64,000 nucleotides of DNA from Pseudeuparius sepicola (GCA_963920635.1 OY987305.1:23584876-23648875); one strand, 5' to 3'; shown: positions 51,485-63,695, numbered from the stretch's first letter. Notes: generated from the letters alone by a model not told the origin. Numbers and translations: made by a program.

Positions 51485-52655
51485 AAATAAAACTGCTTTT
51501 AACCTACTTGTCTGATTTTGTTCCTTAAAGGAGATATCCATTTATATCTACCAAATTCAAATTATGGCGACTGCGGCGGGGTACATAGATTCTCACATAA
51601 ATAGCGAAGAGGTTCTCTTAACGAACTAGAGTTCAAATTATGTTGACCGCATCGGGATATTAGACATGTGAATTCTAATTTTTAATGGACTTCGCTTGTA
51701 TCAGATATTTGACTAAATTTTGTTTATTTCTGGCGAGGTGGTCTGGTAGAAATGCGACGTGAAGGTAGTTCGTATTCCCAGATTTGAAACTCAGCTATGG
51801 CAGTGGCTGGGAAAGGTGACCGAGGACTTTTTTTAAAAAAAGTTCGAGATCAGATGTTTTTTAACATTGTCACTGCGCGTTCCTCGCTGCAATGCCTTGA
51901 ACTGTGTGGGGCAGTGACGAGAGTTTGTAAACACCATTAGGTTTAATTAGTTTAAGTTTACTTTAGGTTAATGTTACTTTAGCATAAGTTTACTTTAAGG
52001 TACTTGGTGTTTCTTGGATCTGCCTGTACCCACCCGTCGAAAACAAATATGCGTTTGTATATACTGACCGTACAAGTACCATTAGTTTTCGGTAAATTGA
52101 GGTGGCACAGAAAGTTTGAGGTATTGAATTACGACGTAAGGATAGGGTCCGCCCCTACCCAGAGGTAGAACCGCTTACGTCGGACCTCGTAATTCCTTTG
52201 GGTATGGGGGGGATCCGGCCCCTTGTCAAAATGGCAGGGGGTTTTGCTGCCGCGGCATTTGGCAGGGGGCTTGGACCCAGGCCCCGACCGCCGATTTGCA
52301 AGCCCCTTTTCCAAGCATTGCGCTACGCTTGGACCTTTTCCGAAAGCCGACGCCGCCGCCGCTGAGCTGCCACGCCCGCGCTGGCTGTCCGACGCCGCTC
52401 CCGGGTTGCCCGATCACCGCCGCTGGCAGGCCGCCGCCGCCCGTAGCCAAACACCGCGGCGCTTAGCAGGAGCCTCGCCCAGCGTAGCTCCCGACTGTGT
52501 AAGATGCAAGCGCCACAGCTTCCGTTTGTTACGGTCGGGCGATGGAGTAAACATCGTTAAGTGCTGGGATATGTATACGCTACAGTTTCATTTATTTAAT
52601 TCATAGCAAATAAAGATTGAAATTTATATGATTCGTTTCAATGCTATGTTACTCG
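51485..52655. other. Non-coding stretch with a GC-rich insert and a possible SINE-like piece
   Basis: Positions 51,733-51,805 (GGTGGTCTGGTAG, later CAGATTTGAAACTC) loosely resemble tRNA A and B boxes and could be a SINE head. Positions 52,125-52,520 are strikingly GC-rich (CCGACGCCGCCGCCGCTGAG), with GAATTACGACGTAAGG near 52,128 facing its partial complement near 52,175. Open frames across the GC block exist on both strands and show no motif, so I do not call a gene. Confidence 0.45.
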
Positions 52656-53549
52656 CATAATAAAAGACTGGCTGATGTTTAAACCTTTATTAAAAATAAT
52701 GAGATATTTTCAAACACAGGCATGATGCTTTTATATTCCTTTATTAAGTACGTTTTATGACTAATACAAGATTATAACACAAATTACTATTTGAAGAATT
52801 CCATGTTAATTTTCTATTCCCCCAATGACCATATTTCAAACTGATTGGCCTTGTTTTTTCCCATATCCAGTTGTCCTTTGTAAACCAACGCGTATTTTTC
52901 ACTGGAAAAATGTTCGAGGCACGGTTTGAACGCCTGTGTCACTCTGTTCGGCAGGAAAACGACACTCTCCTCCAACTCCAGCAAAATGGTCTCCCCGAAC
53001 GTCGTTTGCACCACCTTGCCCGAGAGAATTTTCATCGGCACGCCTTCATCCAATTCCACTAACTTTACCGTCGGTTTCTGAGACAAGCAACCAACTTTGT
53101 TGATGGTTTCCAAATCCATTTTGCTGCAAGCCATCTTCGGCTACTGAACTCCAAACAGCAAACTCTGTCTTTTATCAAAGCTAGAGGGGTGGGGCTAATG
53201 GAAATGCCTTCCCACCCAAATTCCCAGAAGCCACACACTTTGACCTCTAAGCCTCCGCGATTCAACCTTGAGATTCTCGGAAACCTTGAAGCTATTCTAA
53301 ACACGCCCCCCTTCAATTCCCAGAAATTAACCTTGAAGCGATTCTCGGAAATTAACCTTGAAGCTATTCTAGCCACGCCCCTTGACCTTGTACATCAATT
53401 CCCAGAAATTAACCTTGAAGCGGTTCTCGGAAATTAACCTTGAAGCTATTCTAGCCACGCCCCTTGACCTTGAACACCCCATCGCGACTTCGCAACAACG
53501 ACGACCTTGGCGGCCATTTTGGACTGGGACCCGCTTTGACTCACTACTC
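52656..53549 (-). repeat. Long inner inverted repeat, right arm (carries a gene)
   Basis: Complement of 33,932-34,822 over about 890 bp with very few differences. Includes the same promoter, gene and downstream sequence. Confidence 0.9.
52814..53134 (-). CDS. Small conserved Polinton protein, copy B (OB-like)
   Basis: 106 codons from ATG 53,134 on the minus strand; the inverted duplicate of the gene at 34,347. The only residue change I noticed is Asp for Glu in the LVEL-EGVPM segment. The same upstream GATAAAAG-type TATA is present. Retention of both intact copies suggests a useful gene, or recent copying between the arms. Confidence 0.7.
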   Translation of the reverse strand: MACSKMDLETINKVGCLSQKPTVKLVELDEGVPMKILSGKVVQTTFGETILLELEESVVFLPNRVTQAFKPCLEHFSSEKYALVYKGQLDMGKNKANQFEIWSLGE

Positions 53550-53559
53550 AGGGGTAGTT

Positions 53560-54105
53560 TGTATCCGGCAAATTTTTTCAACCACTGATTGGTGCGTCTG
53601 GAATACTTTTGAACGTTCTTGCTGTAACTGGCGAACATGGCGAACAACTTGGGGGGTGGGAAGGGGTAGTTTTTTCCGGCAATATATTTTTGCTTCTGAG
53701 ACTTTTTTGAACTTCCTTGTGAAAACGGCGAAAATCGGACCAGAAACAATAGAGTTATCATTTTTTTCCTAAAGGGATGCAGGGGTAGTTTTGTTTTTCA
53801 AAGTTTTTCAACCGCGGATTGGCGCATCTGTAATAATTTTGAACGTCCTTGCTGAAAATGGCGAAGATCCGATTAAAAACAACTTCGGCGGTGGGAAAGG
53901 GTAGTTTTTTACTTATGAGACTTTTTCAACGTCCTTGTGAAAACGGCGAAAATCGGACCAGAAAAAATGTAGTTATCATTTTTTTTCCTAAAGGAATGCA
54001 GGGGGCAGTTCTGTCCGGCAAATTTTTTCAACCGCGGATTGATGAGTGCGTCTGGAATAATTTTGAAGGTCCCTGCTAAAAATGGCGAATGCATTTTGAA
54101 TTTCT
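53560..54105 (-). repeat. Subterminal repeats of Polinton, right side (inner part)
   Basis: Two to three copies of the ~240-bp unit, marked by CAACCGCGGATTG, GAACGTCCTTGCTGAAAATGG, GTGAAAACGGCGAAAATCGG and CCTAAAGG.ATGCAGGG. They are separated from the rest of the right TIR by 2.4 kb of inserted sequence. Confidence 0.75.
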
Positions 54106-54150
54106 GAAATATTGTTTCGAAACAGTGATGCATACGCACGGCACATTGTA

Positions 54151-55452
54151 CAGGGTGTTTCAAAACTATGCGGCACCCTTTTAAGGGTCTACTTTACTCA
54201 TTAAAATAAGACGAAAAGTTCATATTAACATGGGTCCCAAAACTCTTCGTTACGAAGATACAGGGTGATTAAACTTCCAAAAAAATATCGATTTTTCTTT
54301 ATATAACCAAATTTGGTACACAATAAAACCATCATAGGGTGGCATAAGAAATGATAATATCAGGTCTCTAAAGTACCCAGTGGCTGAGCTAAGGGTAATC
54401 GGTACCATAAATTAAACAAAAAAAATACTATGGCCCTGTACAATACAACAATTTATTATGTTGTTGAATAAACAATACAGTTTGGAATTTAATTTTTTTC
54501 ATATCTCTCTCCCTTTTGCGGAAAATTTGAGTTTTCGGTCTTTTTGGACGCTTTTTCGGATTGAAGTATTATAGTCAAATTTTGTTAAGAGTCCTTACTG
54601 GGACTGTCAATTGGTAATTTCGACATCCTAAGTTGGCATCAATGGAGCAAAAAAATGCAACCGGGTCATAAGTTCAGGTCAGTAACGAGCCCATTTGCAC
54701 AATGAATATAACTACTAATAACACGCGCGAAAAGAAACAAAACAAGAACAACACAGATAACGGTAAAACTCACGAAACGTACAAAACCCGCGAATATTTT
54801 CACTGCCCAAAGTGTGAATCACTTTGAACGATCCGGAAAACCTTCATTGTCACTTTCACAACGAAACAAAATTTGCCTGAGTCCGGCCCGCACCATAGAC
54901 GCTGCCGCAAGCAGATGATTATACCAAAATACCAAAATGACGTTTGAAATTACTATTGAAATGAGTTGTAGTAATAGTTATTTTTATTTGTAGCGGTATA
55001 ATCGTGATTGCAATAGGGTTTTTATTTTATTATGCTCCTTTTTCGTATCACTTGGGTAACTTTTCAGATCATAAATCAATGAGTGAAACACATATTATAC
55101 CCGTGGTTAACAGAAAATTCCTATGGATTTTGTGGAGAATGTCATCTGACAAAATCGGGACTTCTTACAGTAATCGGGGTATATTATGTAACAATGATTA
55201 TTTTAACTAAACGAAATGATTTTCAAATGGAATGGCAGTAGGAGTATGTAATTTTTGTTACTAATAAGGCGCTAAGGCATAAAAATAATAGCATTAAAGC
55301 TTGTTAGGTAATTGTTATTTTTTTGAATGTTTAATCACCCTGCATCTTCGTAACGAATAGTTTTTAAACCCATATTAATATGAACTTTCCGTCTTATTTT
55401 AACGAGTAAAGTACGCCCCTGAAAGGGTGCCGCATGGTTTTGAAACACCCTG
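54151..55452. mobile_element. TA-flanked DNA transposon inserted in the Polinton
   Basis: The ends CAGGGTGTTTCAAAACTATG and its complement (CATGGTTTTGAAACACCCTG at 55,433-55,452) are part of ~125-bp inverted arms (54,151-54,275 and 55,325-55,452). TA dinucleotides flank both sides, as in Tc1/mariner-type insertion. The interior has no transposase. It lies within the right subterminal region, so it inserted after the Polinton. Confidence 0.75.
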
Positions 55453-55454
55453 TA

Positions 55455-56561
55455 TAATTCCATAAACGCGTGGCTATACATACGTTTTGTTTTATAAGGC
55501 ATACTTAAGACAGGGTGCGGGCCCGGCCGACCCTGCCGCCCTTGTAGAGCTGCCACTGTATTCTACCACCACAAAATATGCAGATACTACAGTATTCTGC
55601 TCCGGAAAAAGAAAAAGGTACCTAGATCCAATAATGATATAATATTTGTATTGATGATTCTCTCCTTAGCAGTATTACCAAAGTCTAGAGAATACTATAA
55701 GTCGGGGCACTCGGCCTTGTATAAACAAACGTTTCCCCCTTGCCCTCTCCCGCTCCCTCGGCCCGCCGTCATCGGAGTACGGCGATCGATATCTTATTTA
55801 ATAAGAAAATAAGCTTACACAGTATAGCCGAGAGCGGTTCGAGGCTGATTTACGACCAGCCGCAAAAAAATTTTTTTCCGAGAGAACAAAGAAGTGAGCC
55901 GACTTATAGTATTCTCTAGACTTTGGTATTACCACTGTCAGTACGTTCGTACTAGAATCTAGTACTATTTTTTAAAATTTAATACGCTTGTACGCCGCTC
56001 TAAAATCTAGCACTTTTTTTTCTATCCTTCCTTGAGCCAAGATGGCCCTGGATTACAAAAAAAGAAAAGAAAATAGATCTCTGTTTCCATTAGTTCTGTG
56101 TTCTAAGTTAGAAAGTTTGTTCGCATTTCGTTCCCAAATATCAAAATACACACCCTCTGTCTAGCGAAATGAACCCTAGGGCACGTTCACTGCTGTAAAT
56201 AATATGTGTTGACGGACGAGGTCCAGTTTTGTAGATCTTTTGAAGGCGAAAAAAACTTTACTTTTTTATTGTGGACAACCTGATTTTTCGTTAAAATATA
56301 AAATAGTAGTTTTTATGGGCCTGTAAACAATAATTTTACCCTCCGACTTTAGGCTACGGGTAGTAGCAAAGATTAGGTAGTAGGTAATTGCTATCATGTT
56401 ATGTCACCCTATATTTTTATTTTTGACTTCAGAAACCAAAGTTCAATATAAAAGTTGTAAAGGGTGGTCCACTGCACTGGTTGTTATTTTTGAGCTAAAA
56501 GTAAAATTTAAAGGAGAATTTTATGGCGAATCCGAATATTATTTCAGGTTTTTTGTTATGG
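55455..56561. repeat. Non-coding insert with an inverted repeat
   Basis: TACCAAAGTCTAGAGAATAC near 55,676 and its complement near 55,909-55,928 form an inverted pair (~33 bp) around a GC-richer centre with CCCTCTCCCGCTCCCTCGGC. This is probably another non-autonomous element or foreign insert within the right end of the Polinton. Nothing coding is seen. Confidence 0.5.
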
Positions 56562-57224
56562 AGTCATCAAATGTTTCCCTAAAGGGGTGTAGGGGGTAGT
56601 TTTGTCCGGCAAATTTTTTCAACCGCGGATTGATGCATCTGGGATAATTTTGAACGTCCTTGCTGAAAATGGCCAGGACTCGACCAAAAACAACTTCGGG
56701 GCTGGGAAGGGGTAGTTTTTTGCCTGTCAATTTTTTCACTTCTGAGACTCTTTTGAATGTTCTTGTGAAAACGGCGAAATTCGGAGCAGAAACAATGGAG
56801 TTATCAATTTTTTTCCTTAAAGGGATGCAGGGGGTAGTTTTGTCCGCCAAATTTTTTCAAACGCGGATTGGTGCGTCTAGAATAATTTAACCTTACCTAT
56901 TAGGTACTAACTGTCGAATTCCGACTTATAAGTCGGAATTCCGAGATGTAAGTCGGAATGACCTTATTCCGACTTATAAGTCGGACTTCCGAGATGTAAG
57001 TCGGAATTCCGAGATGTAAGTCGGAATTCCGACTTGTAAGTCAGAATTCCGACTTGTAAGTCGGAATTCCGAGTTGTAAGTCGGAATGACCTTATTCCGA
57101 CTTATAAGTCGGAATTCCGAGATCTAAGTCGGAATTCCGAGATGTAAGTCGGAATTCCGACTTATAAGTCGGAATTTAGTTCGGGAAAAAAATATTTACA
57201 AGGTGGCCCTTCTACGCTTTCGTA
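56562..57224 (-). repeat. Right terminal inverted repeat of Polinton
   Basis: Complement of the left TIR, ending TACGAAAGCGTAGAAGG when read inward. The palindromic array lies at 56,915-57,176. Scattered substitutions relative to the left TIR show that the arms have diverged. Confidence 0.9.
56915..57176. repeat. Palindromic 20-bp repeat array in right TIR
   Basis: About 13 units of the CCGACTTATAAGTCGGAATT type with GAGATGTAAGTCGG variants and AATGACCTTATT spacers. It is two or so units shorter than the left array. Confidence 0.9.
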
Positions 57225-57292
57225 GCTATGCCCATTATCACTTTTTCTTGTTTTTACATCTACACTCACAATCTTACGTTCTTTGTTTCATT
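57225..57292 (-). repeat. Continuation of the satellite unit split by the Polinton
   Basis: GCTATGCCCATTATCACTTT onward is the complement of the satellite landmark GATAATGGGCATAGC and continues exactly from 33,135. Confidence 0.9.
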
Positions 57293-57299
57293 ATTATTA

Positions 57300-57449
57300 T
57301 TATTGGTAATTCGATACATTCCTTTGGAGATGTGATAGGGGAGGAGGTAAGGAGTAAATTTAATCCTATATGCATTATGCAATACTCTTTTTTTATATTT
57401 TTGATAACTTTTTATTTAAAATTTTCCTATGCTCTAAATGTTGAATAGT
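57300..57449. repeat. Partial copy of the MITE at 62,148-62,525
   Basis: GGTAATTCGATACATTCCTT and TATGCATTATGCAATA, then TTTTTATTTAAAATTTTCCTA, match the left half of the complete element. It joins the satellite through an ATT microsatellite. Confidence 0.7.
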
Positions 57450-60400
57450 TATGGACTAGGTATATTATGTTGTAATTACCCAGCAATAAAGCAGATTAGT
57501 CCTAAATTGTACACATACATAGATACAGCTTTTGTGCTTCTAGTTTAGTCGCTAGTACAGTGATGAAATACTTATTACGGATATGGGGGAGGGGTGTGCG
57601 GGTGTCGCACACCCCAATGTTTAAATCAATCATCAAAACAAGAAATCAAGCGTTTATAAAAACGATCGTTGATACCTACATGTGAAAACCATGATTCAGA
57701 ACGAATTTAAATAATCTAAAGTCAATGCAACTTCGACAGCAGAGTTTCATCCGATATCAAGTAAGTATTTAAGTAATTGAGTCCGTAGTTTGTAACTAGA
57801 CCTGACATGGTGTGGAAAATATGTTTTTTTATGAGCATGCGGAAAAGTGCACTTTGTCGCATCCATTTTGATGGGGTTGATTAAGTTGTACTTTTCCGCA
57901 CTAGTGACATTAACTTTGTCAAGTAATAATAGGTTTGTCATATTTTTGCAGGTATCTACGTTAGTGTTTTATTTTTTTATTGCCATAGCTTGTCTCTATA
58001 TTATAACCAATTTATAAACAAAAACCTTCAAGTCAGAGTCAGAGTAGCATCAACGTTTTCAAGTTTTAAATTGAAGAAAAAAAATTGCCGATAGAAAATT
58101 GTTGTTCCTAATTCATGTAAAAAGTGTCTTCTCCACACTAGACTGCACTACCAAGCAACGCGAAAAGCTCCACTTTCAGCACTTGTTGAGTAAATAACTA
58201 CGACACATTACTACTTTCAAAATCTAGGGTGCCATGAAAATTTAGTTTGTGGCATCGTTTGTAAGTCGCAGTGTTGTGAAAATCCTAAGTAACTCTCTTC
58301 AAAAATAAGTGAGATTCTCTGCAAAAGTTTCGAAAAGGGGACATCTTGTACTAGCAAGTAGTACCGCATGTAATGTGTAATAATCTAGAGTAATTGTCGT
58401 CAAGTAAGTCAAAATTATTTTGAATTCCTCAATATATAAATAAAGCGAGGTGCGAATATGTGGACCACCAGTTGCACCTTTATCATGAATTTTTATTTTG
58501 TCAAATTAAACTCAAAACGTCAGTATTATTTACAAAATTTAATAAAAGTTTCAAAGGCACATATTTTGCTAAGAACGTCTATTGGACCTTATTCGCAGCT
58601 CGAAGGAACAAAACAATGTGCAATCTTATTTAGGGTTTATGAAATAATTTCCTATTTAAAAAATAACTAAATAATTTCAAAACCTATTTAGATTCAAAGA
58701 TTCGAACGCTTCTTATAAAAAATCTGTGATAAAAGAGTAGTTGGTAATCTGATTTACAAAAGATAATAATTTTATAAACGAAAATACAGGAATAAATAAT
58801 CTTACCAAAGTTGCAGGAATTGATGATGCTCTCTTATAAGCGGGAATTAGCATCACATCCATCTATAGCAACATCTTCATAACTGGTCCATACAGCCACT
58901 AAACAGGTTCAGTAATTTATTTTAAATTATGGGAGATATTATTAAGAAAGTTTTTATGACTTTTTTTATTTTTCTTACCCTCTTGGGAAAATTATCTTGT
59001 TGCTTTTTTTTTGTTTTTGGTTTGGTCTTTGGCTATCCATCAGCATTCAAAGGAATCGATTTATTATATTTATAACAGATTCCGTTAATAAAATATAATA
59101 GGTTATATTATTACATTGGAAAACTAACAAATTTGACACATATATTTTTTAAAGAGTAAAAACTTTTTACAATAGTTCATTATTTTAAAATGAAATGTTA
59201 AAGAATAATAACTCTGGAGACAACAATATGCATATATTTTAGTAAGAACAGAAAAATTAAATTAAGAAAATCCCAGACACTTTTGAAAAACTATTATTAT
59301 CATTAGATACAAAGGGCAATAAATTAGTAGAGGTCTTTGGCGATCAAGTACGTGACTATGACGGATTATCCCGTCCGAAGCAGAAGCCATGTTGGCATAA
59401 ACACACAGGTTAGAACGAAAAAATCTGTTTGAAAAATTACAGATCTATGGAATAAATAGGAAGTCTGTCGTGTCTAAAATGCGAAATATAATCGATTTTG
59501 CAGTGGCATATTTATCATGTTTTTGGAAGTAGTATAGCAAGTGGCTGGAATATAGAAGCCTTGGCAGTAATACCTTCACAAGCACGGGAGCAACATAAAC
59601 TTAAAATATTGCATACAGGCTTCTAGTTTATTGAGTAATTGCAGCGACGTTACTGCCAATGCCGGGTATAAATTTCACAGAGTCCCTATTAGGATATAGG
59701 CTCCCTATACAGTATGCGGCAACCTACTTACACTGTGTAGAGTAAATTAGCAATGTGAAATTGACTCTCGTTCGAAAGTGAATTGTGTTCCTTCAACTTG
59801 TTAGACATAATTTTGCTCTTTTGAAGGTAAAAAATCAAGTATTGTTTGTAGCCCGCATTACTTTATGGATCTTTATGTTTTTTCTTAAAAATGTATGTCA
59901 TATGACCAATTGCATATACAATTCCGGTTCAAATAGAATCCTGTAAAATACAGTTAATAGCAATCCTGCAAAATATAATGCATTTAGAATATAATACATA
60001 CTTTTTAGTTTCTACTAAGGTAAATATACCATATATAAAAAAATATATTATATATATAATATCATTTCTGCATCATTTTATCACACCATCATTTTTGCGT
60101 CTACCAGAAAGAGTAGAGTATATCCATTTCTGATTTTATTTTCTGGAATAGATTGGGTCCATGAACATCTGTACCGCAACAGATTTTAATATACATTAAC
60201 ATTTAAACTTTTTGTTTTCCTGTACATTTGATCGACAATTTTGCATCTGCCATATGCTCGGCCATATGATGTCGATAATTGTGCGTCCATCTGTATATAC
60301 AAGTATTTCTGCGTCCCTATATGTATATTATTTATACCGGCAGCCGTTTTCTGCATCCACCATGTTGCCAAATTTCGACTGTTCTATTTTCATAATTTAT

Positions 60401-60786
60401 TAGATGGGCAAATATAAAAATAAGGTTTGCTCGCTCGCGGCGGACGCACAGTTGCAAGAAGAAACTATAGGAAACTAACAAGCACAATAGCACAATACAA
60501 TGTATCCACGTTACGAAATTCCCACTGTTGTATTTTCTTTATTTGTGAACCGATATTCAAAACCTTTTTTTTTGTTAGATATAGGTCTTCCTAGCCTTTT
60601 TTTTTTGGGAACAAATATGAGATTTTTGGAAATGAATGGGCTAAAACCTTTTTTATTATTAGTTTTTGTCCTCCTCAAAAATATTCTAAATGAAAGGGTG
60701 AGGAACTCCTTAACGTGGACACACTGTATATGGCGCAAGTGTACTTTTTTATTTCTTACCAGCAATACACAGATAGTATACCTATA
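57450..60786. other. AT-rich intergenic stretch, no gene recognised
   Basis: A hairpin at 57,838-57,903 pairs TGCGGAAAAGTGCA with TGTACTTTTCCGCA. Open frames (e.g. 58,458-58,670 and 60,500-60,805) lack domains and look like chance frames. No LTR or coding RT/transposase signature was found. Confidence 0.4.
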
Positions 60787-61654
60787 CAGGGTAAGTCATA
60801 AATAGTACGACATAGACCAGCTGCATATATTTTGGACCAAATTATTATCCGATTGAGGCTAATATGCCTTACAGAAATGTTGTTTGTTTAAGGGAATTTG
60901 GAAAAATGTACCTCCAAAACACCTGTTGACTCCAACATTTGAAAAATAAAATTTGTACCGACCACTTTCAAATGTTACAAATCAACTGTACCATTTAAAG
61001 TGAGAAAAAAGTCACGATTAACAATGTACCAAAAATGTATCGTTTTCAAAATGAAATGGATTCAAACTCGGCAAAATTTGGACACTCTATTTCACGAAAA
61101 AGAATGGTGTTTTGACCAATGCCTTTCTTTATTCACTTTGAATGTACAGTAAAGTTGATCTGTAAGATTTGAAAGCGGTAGCTGAAAATTGTTTGTTTTG
61201 AATGTTGGAGTTAACAGGTGTTTTGGGGCACATTTTGCCAATTTCAACGCCAAGAGTTGATTTTATCGTTATGAAACAAGAGTACCTTTTTGTTGCAGAA
61301 TGAAAAGATGCACTAAATGATGAACCCGCGACACCAAAAAGATAACTTCAAAAAAGTTAGGAGCAAAAGCGCGGTTTTAAAACAGAGCAAGTGGCGCCTA
61401 TATTAAGATACGTAGAAACTGACATTTCAGCTTATTCTCCATCCACAAAAACATATAAGTGCTAAATTTCAGTTCAGCAGCTGCCTATTTTGGAATATGT
61501 AGCCAAAATGCAATTTCAAAAAACAAATTTCAACGCCCTGTATCTCTTAAACAAACGACATTTCTATAAGGTATATTGGCCTCAATCGTAATATTTTGGT
61601 CCAAAATATATGCAGTTGCTCCATGTGCCATTATTTATGACATGACTCATCCCG
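60787..61654. mobile_element. TA-flanked foldback DNA element, ~870 bp
   Basis: CAGGGTAAGTCATAAATA on the left faces the complement of TTATGACATGACTCATCCCG on the right, with matching arms of ~110 bp (GCATATATTTTGGACCAAA against its complement). Inner inverted blocks (CACCTGTTGACTCCAACATT) make most of the element palindromic. TA occurs at both junctions. No transposase. Confidence 0.7.
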
Positions 61655-62147
61655 TATACCTACTTATTTCATTCTTGCCACATTTATTAGATACATGAAC
61701 AAGACACATTTGTAAAAGCGGTGTGTACTGCGTTCAGAAGTGCAGAAAGTGGATTTTAGTACCTACTGGAAATGTATTGAAATCTCGAATAAATCGTAAA
61801 AGTAAAAATTAGGTAGGTAGGTACTAGCTAACTAGGTACATAGTTACATACATACAGGTAACTTGTTTGATCTTCAGGACGATTTTATTATAACGGTCAG
61901 TTTTAAAGTGGCATGTAAGTTTATAAAATAATGAATTAACTACATTTTCACGAGATTTTTGGTCTCGTGACCTCAAAATCTGATTGTAAATCTCGTGGAG
62001 TTACAGCACTCGCCGCTGCGCGGCTCGTGTGCAACTTTTCCACTCTCCTTATACAACTTTACAACTCTCGTTATGTAATATATTATTTGACTGTTTCTCA
62101 CCATTCTGGACTGCTTGTATTGCAATAACAGACCTATTAAAATTATA

Positions 62148-62525
62148 CAGGGTTATTGCTTATGGCAATTCGATACATTCCTTTGAAGATCTGATAGGGG
62201 AAGGGGTAAGAAGTAAATTTAACCCTATATGCATTATGCAAAACCCAATTTAATTAAATATGTTTGACTTTTTATTTAAAATTTTCCTACGATCTAAATG
62301 TTTCCGGACTTTTTCCATTTCAAACATAAAACCATCACAGTGTTTGGTAAGTAATCCAGTTAAAAAGTTTTAAAAAAGTTCCGTAGATTTTTTTGTCTAC
62401 TAAGAAAAATTTAAATATCTCAAAAACTATTGAGTTTTGCATAATGCATATTAGGATTAAATTTATTCCTTACCTCCTCCCCTATCACATCTCCAAAGGG
62501 ATGTATCGAATTACCAATAACCCTG
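62148..62525. mobile_element. TA-flanked MITE, 378 bp
   Basis: CAGGGTTATTGCTTATGGCA then ATTCGATACATTCC on the left pairs with the complement ending ATTACCAATAACCCTG. Inverted arms are ~100 bp (GCATTATGCA within both). TA flanks both ends. A half copy lies at 57,300-57,449. Confidence 0.75.
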
Positions 62526-62668
62526 TATAATTGTTGAAATAAGTAACGTTACTGTATATGAAAAGCTAACAGGTGCTACAGTTTTTAAATTTATAGATAT
62601 ATTATGATAGATAAGCAAGGTACAATGATAGAGAAACAAGGTACATAATTCTTTACTCAGTTAAGAAG

Positions 62669-63695
62669 AAAAATGTTATGTTTTTATTGGGGATGCAGTC
62701 AACAGGCAACATAAGAAAACTCTTTTACTTTTTTTATAATAGTCAAGCTTTCGGAATAATTTATTACATCTTCAGGACAACTACAAATGGTAGGTATAAA
62801 GGAATATTATAAAAACTAAAAGACTAGTTACTAAATTGAGGTTGTATAAATTCGCAAAATGTGAAACAGTGAAGCCTTTAAAATAATGTATAAAACTACT
62901 ATACAGGGTGTTCCGCATAAGAACCGACACAGAGCAGGGGCATACAGGGGAGCCCAAAATAAGGTGATTAAACATTTAAGGCAACTTACCTCTATACTAA
63001 GTTGTACACTTGAAAAGTTATAGGCCTTGAAAGTGGGCTTTGTAATTTCTAAAAAACAATATATCAGTTATTTTTGAAGTTCGAAAAACAAAATTTGGCA
63101 CACACTGTTGCAAGGGCATTAATCGACAGACAACATAGTTCAATTGTACCATTTAAAGGGTTGATACAGAGTGATGCACCTTAAAAATGTGACAGAACTT
63201 TTTTGTCCATTGGCGGACTGACACAATTGGTAGGTACTTTGTGTTATGAATAATTTAATTCTAGTACTTTTTTTACTCTTGTTATTTTTCGAAAGACTTT
63301 ATCACTTACGCCAAAAACGTGAATAACTGAAAACACGTGTTGCATATTATGTGACATTTAAAATCTTTGAAAATTCAAAAGTTGCCTATGAAATTAAACG
63401 TCAAACTTGAAAAGAAATTGAATGGAAAAAGAATTCAAATAAATGGATTGGAAGAGGAAATAATTGCCCAAAGAAAGAAGTCACATTTATTTGGATTCTT
63501 TTTACATTAAATGGTTTTTGCGAATTTATACAACCTAAATTCAGTAAGTAGTCTTTTAATTTATATAATACTCCTTTGTTTAAATATTACCATTTGTAGT
63601 AGCCCTGATAAATTACTCCGAAAGCTTGACTACATAAAAAAAGAGTTTTCTTATATTAATTCTTGACTGCATGCATCCCCACTAAAAACATAGCA
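62669..63695. repeat. Inverted-repeat element with Penelope-style motif
   Basis: Arms of ~200 bp: 62,669-62,900 matches the complement of 63,490-63,695 (GTCAAGCTTTCGGA, TAAGAAAACTCTTT, GGTTGTATAAATTCGCAAAA). On the minus strand at 62,748-62,777 is CTGAAGATG...CCGAAAG, the same arrangement as at 20,681-20,709. The centre includes an ACAGGGTGTTCCGC segment (about 62,903), probably the end of another element. Confidence 0.6.

Larger units (their letters stand above)
33136..57224 (+). mobile_element. Maverick/Polinton (polintovirus-type) element, 24.1 kb
   Basis: Bounded by terminal inverted repeats of about 660-710 bp, starting TACGA(T/A)AGCGTAGAAGG, and by a 6-bp target duplication: ACTATG at 33,130-33,135 and GCTATG at 57,225-57,230 (one mismatch). 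Removing it rejoins a satellite unit seamlessly. It encodes PolB, integrase with chromodomain, adenain-like protease, FtsK/HerA-type ATPase, and major and minor capsid proteins, plus about ten accessory ORFs. All core ORFs look uninterrupted. Such elements are both transposons and probable viruses. If the termini are instead taken as AGCGTAG, the flanking hexamers do not match, so I prefer the longer termini. Confidence 0.95.

Noticed and set aside
51733..51805. Functional tRNA gene
   Set aside because: The boxes only loosely match and no cloverleaf is convincing; at most a SINE-like remnant.
52223..52606. 127-codon frame in the GC-rich block of the Polinton
   Set aside because: Open frames exist on both strands because GC-rich DNA has few stops; no motif or promoter was seen.
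33142..57218. Polinton ends placed at AGCGTAG
   Set aside because: The hexamers next to these ends (TACGAT and TTCGTA) do not match, whereas including TACGA(T/A) in the element yields matching hexamers and a restored satellite.
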